Below are positions 57,101 to 64,000 of a stretch of 64,000 bases of DNA, piece by piece. The notes beneath the pieces were generated by a model. The model was given only the letters and a program-made list of their open reading frames with translations. It searched no databases and was not told where the DNA came from. A program made the position numbers and the translations under genes. Position 1 is the first letter of the stretch. Every line of letters starts with the position of its first letter. This stretch comes from Hygrophila difformis (lineage: Eukaryota; Streptophyta; Magnoliopsida; Lamiales; Acanthaceae): NCBI GenBank assembly GCA_030278955.1, contig JAOANR010000014.1, positions 12,464,068-12,528,067 on the forward strand. Reading direction: 5' to 3'.

Positions 57101-60100
57101 GTCGTCAGAGCAACGCGCTGACATCCTAACCAAAGCCATGGAGGGAGATAAGTTTGATAGGCTTAGAACTATTCTGGGCCTAAGTTTCTATACAAACTAA
57201 ATATAGTTATATTATGGGCCATTTTGTTTTTCTTTGTATACTAACCCTTCAGGCCCAAGCACATTAGAGAAGGAGATCGGATAAAGACAAAAGAAAGATT
57301 TGATTTGGGAGAATCTCTGATTTGATGTCTGCAGAGTGTCATCATCACACTGTGACGACTGTAACCGTCCCTTCACCTCTGCAGCTCACGTCGCTCAAAA
57401 CTGCCATCATTACTTCGCCGTTTCTCCGATTGAAGCGATCGTGGTTAAACGTTTCGACTCTCCTTTCCTCTCTTTAAATACCTTGTTCATTTCTATTACT
57501 GCACTACTTCCTTCTCTGTGTTTATTTTGAGTGTTGCAGTTTTCCTTCTTCCCCTTCAAATGGCATCTTCTTCCAACCCCAAATCTCCTTCTGAAACTGC
57601 TACTGATTCGTCTATACCACCAAATACTGAGTCACCTATTGATCCAGTTCAAATAGTCACATCTGTTCTTCAAGCGCTGAGTGAATCAGTTCCTTCAACA
57701 TCTCAAGCTGGAGCGTCGTCTGCAGAAAATGTTGACAACAATGGCGATGATGAACCTGCCGATGAGAATGTCACTGACGTTTTACCTCTTGAGTCCTTAC
57801 CCCCTGCTGAAGGTCTTCCTGCACCGCCTGTACCTGCCCTTCCAGCACCGCAGAAAGAAACTTTTTCTGTTGATTGGGAAGATGAGGACAATCTGCTCAA
57901 CTCAAACGCTGCTGATGATGTTGTCACTGGAGATGACGAACAACTGAGGGACGACGAACCTGATCGAGAGGTTACTCCGGACATCGTCCAGTTGCCCGTA
58001 CCCCTGTGACTCGTTCGCGCAAAAGGGAAGATAAACAACCTGCTGTCGAGACAACACAGAAACGACCAAAGAAAGTTGGCCCCATGACTGTTAGTGATGC
58101 CCTAAACTACAGATTTTACGACAAGGAAGCACAGAAATTTGCCAAAGATCTCAACAACCGTGATTTCATACCAGAGGAGCAGTTTACTCATCCAATCTAC
58201 AAGGAACTTGGATTTTTGAAGTTTTTGGAAGACACAAAACTCATCTACTGGGCTACTAAACTAGAGGACTACTCTCCTGCCTTAGTTCGCGAGTTCTACG
58301 CCAACCTACATCCTGATGTCTTGGATGCTGAATCCCCATTCGGAGGGAAGATCTACATACGAGGCAAGATTTTGGAGATTTTTCCTCAAGTTATCAATGC
58401 GTTGTTAAAGGTGCAGCTGAACAGCAACCTGGATGATGTTACGAGCTACATGCCAAACTCAAATGCCGAAGTGGCTTATGAGATTTCAAACACCAAGAGT
58501 GTTGCTTTTGGTAGGGGACAGCTTCGTGTTCAGCAGCTCACTCTCAAATACAACTGTCTCTTCCGCCTGTGTAGTTCGAACATCCTTCCAACAACCAACG
58601 CCAGTCAAGTGTCTTCTCATATGGGTAAACTCATGTTTTGCATTGAAAAGTATTTAAATATGACAAACTTTGGTCTCTCTGTTCTTTCCAAGATGCTAGG
58701 TTATACCCGCGGATCCATTGGCAAGAATGATCTTCTCCCTTATCCTGCTTTGATTACCCGTTTTCTGAAAAAGAATGGGATCAAAGTTCCTAAGGAAGAA
58801 CGTATTCCAATCAAGCAGAACACTCCCTCTACTGACCTATGAAATATGCATAATGACATCCTCCTTGGCCCTGCTCTGTCCGGCACTGCATTGGTCAATC
58901 ACCTGAAGACTATCATTCTTCGACAGAATGAGGAGGTTTCTACTGTCATCAATGCTGGTCTCCGCATCCGGAAGCAAAACAACAACATGTTGAAGCTTCT
59001 TCCTGGCTCATTTGATCCTCCACCCACTGGAGAGGAGGATGATGAGGAGGCCTGATTCATCAAGGGGGAGTGAGTATGGTCTCAATATGACTGACTGACT
59101 GTGGTTTTTGGGTGATGATGACAACGCTTTGAGGGGGGTACATTCTAAACTGAATTTGATATTTGATTTGGGTCTGTAACTAATTTGCTATTTCCGTTGG
59201 TTACTATTTTTGATACTCTTGGATGCTGATGCTTGTTTACTTTTGCTGATGATTGTGGTTTATTTTGCTGATGAACTAGATTTGCATGAACTTATTTGAT
59301 CGATCTTCTTATTTTGTGATATTGTTCTGCTGGTGTTACTCTTATCTGTTAATTACATTTGTTGCACTTGATCTTTTAACTATTGTTGTTAGGTTGGTAT
59401 TCTGAACTGCTAGTCATCATACTGGTTTGAGACCTGTTTGTGATGAATCAACCTCTTCATGAAATGAGGGGGAGATTGTTGGCACTAACATTTCATGCAG
59501 AATCATTTGGATGTCACTGCAACGCTCTAACAACGATACGGTTATGGTTTTAAAGATCAAAGCTTCACCAGCACCTGGACTCAAAGACCAAGATGTTCTT
59601 AGTTTATAAATAGTCTTTGAGTCAGTCTTTACTTTAAGCAATTTTATCTTCAATATTCTACCAAGAGAGTTTAGTGTTCGTTTTAGAAGATATACTTCAA
59701 GAGAGCCAAAAACTTGTTCTTCATGTTTAGATGTTTTGAGAGTTTTTGTTCTTGATAGAATTGTGTTGTAATTCAGTGTATATCATTTAGATCGAGTTGT
59801 AAATCAAGGAGAGGGAGTTTTCTTGATATAGCTTAAAGGATTCTTGATTCAGGGTCGTCAACAGGGTGAAGGAACAACAAAGATTGTCTCTGTAATTCTA
59901 GTTAGGGAGATTAGAAGTTGAGGGGGAGAGATTCAGCTTCTAGATCGAGTTAACAGGATTGGTCTCGAGTCTTGTGTTTGTTCTTGTTCATAGTTGAGTA
60001 ATCTTCGCCTGGATTGGAATCCCCCGGATGTAGGACAGGAGGTCCGAACCGGGTCAACAAACAATTGTGTTCTTATATTTCTGCAATTGTGTGTGTTGTC

Positions 60101-61689
60101 AATACATCTCGTTAACATCCTACTCACAAGGGACTGTCAATAACAAAAATACTCATATCAAGACATCGTTCTAGTATCTGCATTGTGATCTAATTTGGAG
60201 CACATCTGGCAATCGGTGTCCTGAAATAGGTACTGGTGAGGTACAAAATTCGGTCCAATAGTAGACGATGGTCTTATATATTATGGCAACACAGGAGATG
60301 TTTCTTACCATATGATTTATAAAATATCAATTAGATTGTAGTAGTAGTTATGGTGATAGATGATAAACATAAGCATGTAAATTAGCAGTAGATCATGCCT
60401 GTAAAAGGTCCCCAATGTTGACCACAAGTGCTCCAGGCAAAGGGGGAATGTCCACCCATTCATTCTGACAGAGAACTTGAAGTCCTCCTATGTTGTCCTG
60501 AAGCAGCACCGTGAGAAAGTCGTAGTCTGAATGCTTGCTTGCTCCCAACGTCTTATGTGGCTCCGGGCATGGCGGATAGCAGTGGTATAACATGCCAAGC
60601 CCCTCCGAGCATCCCATGTCATTGAGATGGTTCCGATTTAGACCAAGAGCCTCTGACAAAAGCTCGAATAACAGTCGACCCAATTCTCTTGATTGCTTGG
60701 AATACTCCAACATTATGTCTCTAAACAATAAGTTATGTAGAAAAACCATAGAAGGATTGATCAATATTCATGAATATATAGCCTGAATAATTTGATTAGG
60801 CTGTTACAAATCACATGATCAGGATACGCTCTTAGTGATAGGTGGAGTGGATCGCAACCACATAAACCAATGAGAGAACCACATTAATTACATCCGATGT
60901 GGGATCTCAACAGTAAGGAATTATATATCCCATTTGTTGAGTGTCCCGTATCGAATGTTGAGCGGGATTTCCCTTGATTACATGGAATAGAGGTCAATTT
61001 ACTACCTACCATTGATTTTGTGTTGGAAACACTATCCCTTGTTTAACACGATATCAGAGACATGGTACCCTAATAGGTCACACTTTATTCTAACGTTTGC
61101 AAATAATGTAATCATGCAAGAAGTCATGTAATAGCAAATGATGACCTGAGAACCAAGAAAGAAGATTAAAGCAAACTTACCCAAAGGCCTCAGGCAATTC
61201 CTGAGGGCTTGGAACTCTAGGAGCCATACTGCAATAAATAGTGTCTCTCCAGTTGGCTGATGCAGCCCGAAACAGATCAAAATTGCTATTATACACAACG
61301 GTTTTGGATCCATCCCGCGTGTACCATTCTTTCTTCGATTCACTATCCTGCTCATAGAATCTTCTGACTCCCTCCAGTGTCTCAGCCAAGGTGGTCTCAG
61401 GAATCCCATGGTTCACCACCTGGAAGAACCCCCACGTCTCCGAGGCTTCACGGATTGTCTCCACGGTGCGTTGCCGATGGATTCGATCTTCATGAATGCC
61501 ATCCAGATTGAGTATTGGAATCCTAGTTGAATCAGATTGGGAGGATACCATGTGGTGATCATCAGGAGGGGAGAAGAAGATTCTTGGGACAGTGGTGATT
61601 CCAGCATCCACCAGGCCTTTCACACCAGCTCTTGTTTCATCGAATGCCTTCAATTCACTTGTCCTGTCGTCAGATTTCAGGGTGTCCAT
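51126..61689 (-). CDS. 2-oxoglutarate/Fe(II) dioxygenase, ACC-oxidase-homolog type, intron 2 carries a retrotransposon
   Basis: Exon 1 61181-61689, exon 2 60399-60720 and exon 3 51126-51389 join in phase into 364 codons, the usual length of the ACC-oxidase-homolog (E8-like, DOXC) proteins. The N-terminal domain has [17 protein letters not shown] and [12 protein letters not shown]. The catalytic jelly roll has the iron ligands H233, D235 (SKHSDYDF) and H289 (SSQHRVVAN) and the 2-oxoglutarate-binding R300-x-S302, so it looks enzymatically competent. Substrate unknown. Intron 1 is GT-AG. Intron 2 (51390-60398) is 9.0 kb because it contains the SIRE element in antisense orientation, and its donor is CAG|GC, a GC-AG intron. 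The upstream ATG at 61731 is in frame; 61689 is preferred by the family's N-terminal length. Confidence 0.93.
51435..52097 (+). repeat. 5' LTR of young SIRE element
   Basis: 663 bp. TATA box TATAAATA at 51563-51570. Ends ACTGTAA instead of the expected ACTGTCA seen in the 3' copy. Confidence 0.97.
51563..51570 (+). promoter_or_regulatory. TATA box of SIRE LTR promoter
   Basis: GTTTATAAATAGTC, 128 bases into the LTR. The same sequence at about 59605 in the 3' LTR could drive read-out transcription into exons 2 and 1 of the dioxygenase in antisense. Confidence 0.7.
52100..52111 (+). other. Primer-binding site (initiator Met-tRNA)
   Basis: TGGTATCAGAGC two bases after the 5' LTR end. Confidence 0.95.
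52149..57200 (+). CDS. Copia gag-pol polyprotein, 1683 aa
   Basis: One uninterrupted frame. Gag: DUF4219-like start ([20 protein letters not shown]), UBN2 capsid region (about 100-240), CCHC knuckle C340-x2-C343-x4-H348-x4-C353, a long coiled coil (about 425-540), and a second CCHC at 589-602 ([14 protein letters not shown]). Protease D661 in [13 protein letters not shown]. Integrase zinc segment H784, H789, C821, with Arg818 where the fourth ligand should be; catalytic [14 protein letters not shown] and [10 protein letters not shown] supply D, D, E. Reverse transcriptase with [13 protein letters not shown] [12 protein letters not shown] and YVDDIIFG; RNase H with [24 protein letters not shown] and HIDIRYHF. 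It would make virus-like particles, copy its RNA in the cytoplasm and integrate. Only the integrase cysteine looks faulty. Confidence 0.97.
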   Translation: MSREISHLRPPIFDGNNFSYWKSRMECYLRALGEDVWDAVEEAWEPPTRTEIPAVVTTTTTTSASTDTTSTTATTTTAVPPVASITRLARKAELTAAERAAKQGNYAAMNAISGAMEEAQHRMIKSCKNAYEMWRFLEVRFEGSADVKLTRLHRVESLYDRLEMTDDENISTYFERFQNVVNQCIELGMHFDEQKLVRKMLRTVSPKYSGKISVLEESEKTNTMSLEELVGNLQNYEMNHLESRSKGKSKSIALKAEKIEESDDDLDEELSLITRRMAKFLQEKRARQLHKGKPQKSSSHGVSTSDKQQSKGSKKFEGKGSNVKKLKEPEKFDKFSSIICYECGGKGHLKKECPTAKRKEGKAYQATLSDDECDVEATEEQQSDSEDVIALTIRDCSPQPGMTNSIDYSTDEDDSMDAGNISEIYSKLADAYEELKFEYDTAFNENKKLLTQLTDLGISYDNLSAEKIKLQKELKLAKLKVEELQDECSKLSDAKTCLATENLQLQAKCNELSQTVKGKNKLDSVLSMYKRPGDLSGIGYKKKGKAKNFKSTKRNFVSGGYLGEQPSNAAAYRNVPIQVNIAPQDSRDCIYCGLPGHQADTCLRIVRDLLNGRPVVWPTLELQKKIQIRKAWIPKHSNQQSLGLVVVSLQAQQKNTLWYFDSGCSRHMTGTKNILQNFTEQDCGEVMYGDGAKSKITGYGKIEKGVLSNLSKVYFVDGLTTNLISISQLCDENSLVLFDMNTCYVFKDYKCIMSGKRSTNNCYVLKETVDRALILKEDLTSLWHKRMAHLNYQTLYKLSISGAVKGLPKLQNNSQLVREGCSKGKQTKAQHKRVDEITTNHCLELIHMDLMGPMEVESLNGKRYVLVIVDDFSRFTFVCFLRSKDEAFEYFESTSLKIMNQKQGKIKRIRTDHGREFDNQQFTDFCKQHGISQEFSAPKTPQQNGIVERKNRTLQEMARSMLHGSTLSKTFWAEAVNTACHISNRVLLRPKTNFTPYQIWYDKLPNVRYFHTFGCPCHVYRDREQLKKFDARSEKGLFLGYANNSRAYRVYLTDSKKVIESMNVLFEDSLAKGLSEYEDGLHYFPVFDPPSEETHEPTSEADVETGIESESLVDTEEEQQPLDTAVVDKRKGPRTLKHHSNTDIIGELDAPRQTRNKKVDYKQLAGMNCFISKMEPKNASEAFKDEYWIAAMQDELLQFERNSVWELVPPPDNINIIGTKWIFRNKKDEHGNIVRNKARLVAQGYTQIEGLDYGETYAPVARMEAVRILLSVACYLDFKLYQIDIKTAFLNGKIKEEIYVAQPAGFEDHKHPDYVYRVKGALYGLKQAPRAWYERLSKFLVDHGYTRGNVDKTLFIKHTDKHIIVVQVYVDDIIFGSTSEELRDGFIHDMKTEFEMSMLGELHYFLGLQIKQEKDGIFLSQEKYATNMLKKFNLEESKVARTPQGIHEKLSKADSSCDVDQKLYRSMIGSLLYLTATRPDISYSTGVCARFQAQPKETHLKAAKRIMRYIKGTIGLGIWYSKRSSLDLIGYTDSDWAGSCDDRRSTTGGCFYLGNNLVSWYSRKQNIVALSTAEAEYIAATCCCSQLMWMKQTLADYGVHQEKFVVLCDNTSAINISKNPVLHNRSKHIDIRYHFIRDLVEENICDIQHVGSSEQRADILTKAMEGDKFDRLRTILGLSFYTN
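57560..59055 (+). pseudogene. SIRE accessory ORF2, one frameshift and one stop
   Basis: ATG at 57560 opens [18 protein letters not shown], an acidic, Pro/Ser-rich N-terminus (to 58009). Homology then continues in another frame ([20 protein letters not shown], 58006-58842), so a frameshift lies between 57964 and 58005. The conserved domain has [42 protein letters not shown] and PYPALIT, like 8753-9898. An in-frame TGA at 58840-58842 separates the C-terminal coil (58846-59055, ending [12 protein letters not shown]). In the intact relative at 8753 this region is continuous, so two mutations have hit an otherwise young element. Confidence 0.88.
59058..59071 (+). other. Second polypurine tract after ORF2
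   Basis: CATCAAGGGGGAGTG just after the ORF2 stop, about 400 bases before the main tract. Confidence 0.6.
59464..59476 (+). other. 3' polypurine tract
   Basis: ATGAGGGGGAGAT directly before the 3' LTR; the site for plus-strand priming. Confidence 0.9.
59477..60139 (+). repeat. 3' LTR of young SIRE element
   Basis: 663 bp, TGTTGG...GTCA, followed by the target duplication ATAAC. Confidence 0.97.
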
Positions 61690-62357
61690 GATCAATTTGT
61701 CTTGTCGGATCTCTGTGGTGCTTCTACACATGAAGTCAACTAAAGAACAAGATGGGATGGTAGACAAATCTAAGGTAACTTTAGAGAATAATTGGGAAAT
61801 ATAAAAATAAGATTTATGTATTATTAGAAGTTGGTAGGCAGCTACACTGCCGTGTAGTCCCTGCCTGCCCATCTTTCAATTTTTTTGTGGCCTTCGTATC
61901 GACTGTGTCAAACTGTCAATCCGCCCATCACAATAAATAAATGATGCAAGAATAATTTTAAGACTATTTTTTTTGTTTAATAAAGGGCCAAAACTGTGAA
62001 TCAAATTTATTCATTCGAGAGAATTTCCCCACCAGAAGGAGAATTTGAAGCTGAGAATTCCATTATCTCTGTCTAACTTTCACTTCTAGATTATCCGATT
62101 CCCTCAGGGGAAAGTTATATATATATATGATCCATCCAAACTCAAAAGGTGACTAGCCTCAGAGTAAATCTATGTTTCTCTGTGTGTGTAAAACTGAAAT
62201 GGTGTTTGGGCAACCTGATGTTTTTTTTGCAAGATTTGGAATTTTGAATGATTTCAATTTGATAGGGTAGAATTTAGTATTTGTGGTTTGTTAATTTGAC
62301 AAATTATTTATAATTTGACAAAACTAATACTAGTATTATTAAATTTAATTTTTCTCG
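61690..62357 (-). other. 5' flank of dioxygenase gene
   Basis: Upstream DNA of the minus-strand dioxygenase. A TATA run at about 62118-62127 (ATATATATATG) is one possible core promoter element but would give a leader over 400 bases. AT-rich beyond. No other gene. Confidence 0.4.
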
Positions 62358-62612
62358 CTTTTTTTTTTTGGATAAAAGTAATGCCTAAATATCGCAGAAA
62401 AAAAAAGAAAAAGAAGCAGCTCTACAGCAAGGAAAAAAAGAAGAGGGAAAAAGAAGAAACCAACAACTAATTAACAAGCAAAAATAATACCCATCTAATC
62501 TAAACAACAAGATTTCATTTCACTTGTGGAAAACCCCATGCAGTAAAGAAGCGATCAATCAATCGAGCCCCCATTTTAGCTAGAGCATCGGCCACAACAT
62601 TTTCATCCCTTA
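62358..62612 (-). pseudogene. LINE 3' end: RNase H C-terminus and tail
   Basis: The minus strand reads DENVVADALAKMGARLIDRF then FTAWGFPQVK and a stop (62520-62612), the C-terminal RNase H (RVT_3) signature of plant LINEs. A 3' region and a poly(A) tract (T run at 62357-62369 on the plus strand) follow. Cut upstream by the MITE at 62620. Confidence 0.7.
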
Positions 62613-62619
62613 TTATATA

Positions 62620-62876
62620 CTCCCTCCGTCCCACCATAGTTGTCTGGTATGGGTTTTTAGCACTGTTCGTTATTCAACTTTGACTCAATTTCATTATAAG
62701 TATATATTTGAGAAAATAGTCAAGTTCGGTCTTGTTAAATTCGTCTGATCGTATAGTTTTAGAATATATATGTTTTATAATTTTTACTTGTACATATTTT
62801 GTGATATTTAACATTAAAGAAGTGCATTGGATTGTGTGATCGGGTCAAACAAGACAGATTTATTGGGAGAGAGGAG
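62620..62876. mobile_element. Stowaway-type MITE (257 bp)
   Basis: Ends CTCCCTCCGTCCCACCATAG and TTATTGGGAGAGAGGAG with TA flanks (62618-62619, 62877-62878). Internal motif CAAGTTCGGTCTTGTTAAAT. Confidence 0.88.
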
Positions 62877-62878
62877 TA

Positions 62879-62989
62879 TCATTTAATCCCTGGATTGTCC
62901 ACGAGTGCATAAAGAATATGCGAGTCATCCACCTCCCGAGAAACAATCAGGATTGGTTTCCACAAAAATCCTTATAATTACCGCAAATC
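62879..62989. other. Short spacer
   Basis: No supported feature. Confidence 0.3.
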
Positions 62990-64000
62990 CCACCGATATG
63001 GTTCCTGTGCTGGAACATGTTTCTCCAGTATGTGCTGGAGTCAACTTCAACTGTTGGATCAAAAATTGTATTAGCTGTACATAGATTAGATAAGGGTGAA
63101 AATGTAATTGTAATATTTATTATTTTATTTTTATTGTAAGTCACACATCACGCAGGGTTTTCATCTTTTATCAGATTAATGATGGCGCCCGCTAATCATC
63201 ACTGGAGACAAAAAGCCATTGTAGAAGGAGAAGGTGATTCTTCCATTCAGGTAAAGTTAATACATTTTTAATCAAAGAGGAAGGAGAATGCAGACTCTTC
63301 AAGTAAAACTAATAAATAAGAATTAGTTTCCATATCTATTTCAAAAAATAGAAGATTTAGTTGCCGGAAGTTTTTACTAAATCTCTTCCGCCATATCTCG
63401 TACCTTCCTCTGTATCTTTACCTTACTCTGTACCTTTTCCCCAATCTGAAATTGGGTGCATCCGATGAGAATGAAGAACTAGGTCACTGAATAGATTCGG
63501 AAGGGAGAGAAGGAAAATTACGGTTTGAATGATTCTGTATGCAATTTCTGTTTTATGCGATTTCTTTTGTGTTGAGGGAATTTCAGGGGAGTAGATATTA
63601 GCGCACTTCCAGCACACGAATGAAGTACTAATCATTCTGTCTATTGAAAACATTCTGATATTCTGTCTTGTATTGAAACCATTCTGTTTTTCTTTTTGAA
63701 GTATTGTGTTTTTATACACCTAACATTCTGTCTTCTATCTTCATAAATGAAGCAGTATGATTGATCGGTAACCATTATGTCTTGTATTTGGTAACATTCT
63801 GTTTTCCAATTTAAAGCATTATGTCTTGTATATAATAATCATCCTGTGTTAATGCTCATAACATTCTGTCTCCTTGAATGAAGCGTTATGCATTGTATTG
63901 CTAACCATTTTGTCTATTAGTAACATTCTGACATTTTGTCTTGTATAGAAACCATTCTGTTTTCCTTTTTGAAGTATTCTGTTTTTACACACCGAACATT
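62990..64000. repeat. 'ACATTCTGT' repeat family, copy 2, runs off window
   Basis: The first ~250 bases parallel 43868-44100 (CTCCAGTATGTGCTGGA, GATCAAAAATTGTATTA, CATCACTGGAGACAAAA). From 63510 it contains about fifteen (A/C)ATTCTG(T/A) words, the complement of the ACAGAATG words in copy 1, in irregular ~45-75-bp steps with (T/C)TTGTAT between. Continues past the window end. Confidence 0.6.

Larger units (their letters stand above)
51435..60139 (+). mobile_element. Young SIRE/Maximus-type Ty1/copia retrotransposon (8.7 kb)
   Basis: Two 663-bp LTRs (51435-52097, 59477-60139) with a perfect ATAAC target duplication (51430-51434, 60140-60144). By eye the LTRs differ at two positions only: A/G near 51880/59922, and the penultimate base, where the 5' copy ends AA and the 3' copy CA. 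Primer site at 52100, gag-pol 52149-57200, accessory ORF 57560-59055, and polypurine tract GAGGGGGAGAT abutting the 3' LTR. It lies in intron 2 of the dioxygenase, opposite to the gene. The open 1683-codon gag-pol and near-identical LTRs indicate recent insertion, but see the damaged accessory ORF and integrase cysteine. Confidence 0.97.

Noticed and set aside
1..64000. CRISPR arrays, bacterial operons or organellar DNA
   Set aside because: Regular repeats found are LTR minisatellites or MITEs; genes are spliced and no spacer-repeat structure or organellar gene is seen.

Overview
This window is plant nuclear DNA, almost certainly from a eudicot. The evidence is three intron-bearing plant genes, 'CTCCCTCC' Stowaway MITEs, and Ty1/copia and Ty3/gypsy LTR retrotransposons whose primer-binding sites match initiator Met-tRNA (TGGTATCAGAGC). 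I cannot name the species. There are no bacterial, organellar or CRISPR features.

Host genes. (1) 13416-16030 (+) is a complete five-exon gene for the beta subunit of the mitochondrial electron transfer flavoprotein (251 aa). (2) 45093-49357 (+) is a complete six-exon bHLH transcription factor of subgroup IVc (bHLH34/104/ILR3 type, 278 aa), the group that acts in iron-deficiency signalling. (3) 51126-61689 (-) is a three-exon 2-oxoglutarate/Fe(II) dioxygenase of the ACC-oxidase-homolog type (364 aa). Its second intron holds an entire 8.7-kb copia element and uses a GC splice donor. A cluster of broken copies of a small secreted-peptide gene lies at 30438-37170.

Layout. 1-12.5 kb is nested LTR debris: a giant minus-strand LTR carrying a ~100-bp-periodic array of GC-rich palindromes; a GC-rich ORF with the plant retroelement accessory domain; a minus-strand gypsy 5' LTR with gag; a truncated SIRE-type accessory ORF with its 3' LTR; and another LTR with a different palindrome array. 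13.4-16.6 kb is ETFB and a MITE. 17.18-23.10 kb is a complete but mutated minus-strand copia element with its target duplication and a nested hAT-type MITE. 23.7-26.5 kb is LINE debris. 27.14-28.37 kb is a foldback Mutator-like element with ~540-bp arms. 28.8-37.2 kb is a duplicated gene-fragment cluster broken by MITEs, LTR pieces and a 3.3-kb solo LTR. 37.2-41.9 kb is gypsy LTR and gag debris. 42.4-45 kb is SINE, MITE and repeat DNA upstream of the bHLH gene. 49.9-51 kb is a decayed gypsy pol. 51.1-61.7 kb is the dioxygenase gene with its resident SIRE element. 62.3-64 kb is LINE and MITE sequence plus a second copy of the 'ACAGAATGT' repeat family.

How the parts relate. Some insertions can be checked inside the window because duplicated segments preserve the empty sites: the solo LTR at 33427-36729 against 31741-31752, and the MITE at 30858-31117 against ~32930. 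The youngest event is the SIRE insertion (two differences between 663-bp LTRs). Its gag-pol frame is open, but the integrase lacks one zinc-binding cysteine and the accessory ORF carries a frameshift and a stop. The least explained structures are the periodic palindrome arrays in two unrelated LTRs and the recurrence of the same accessory-protein domain in three element contexts.
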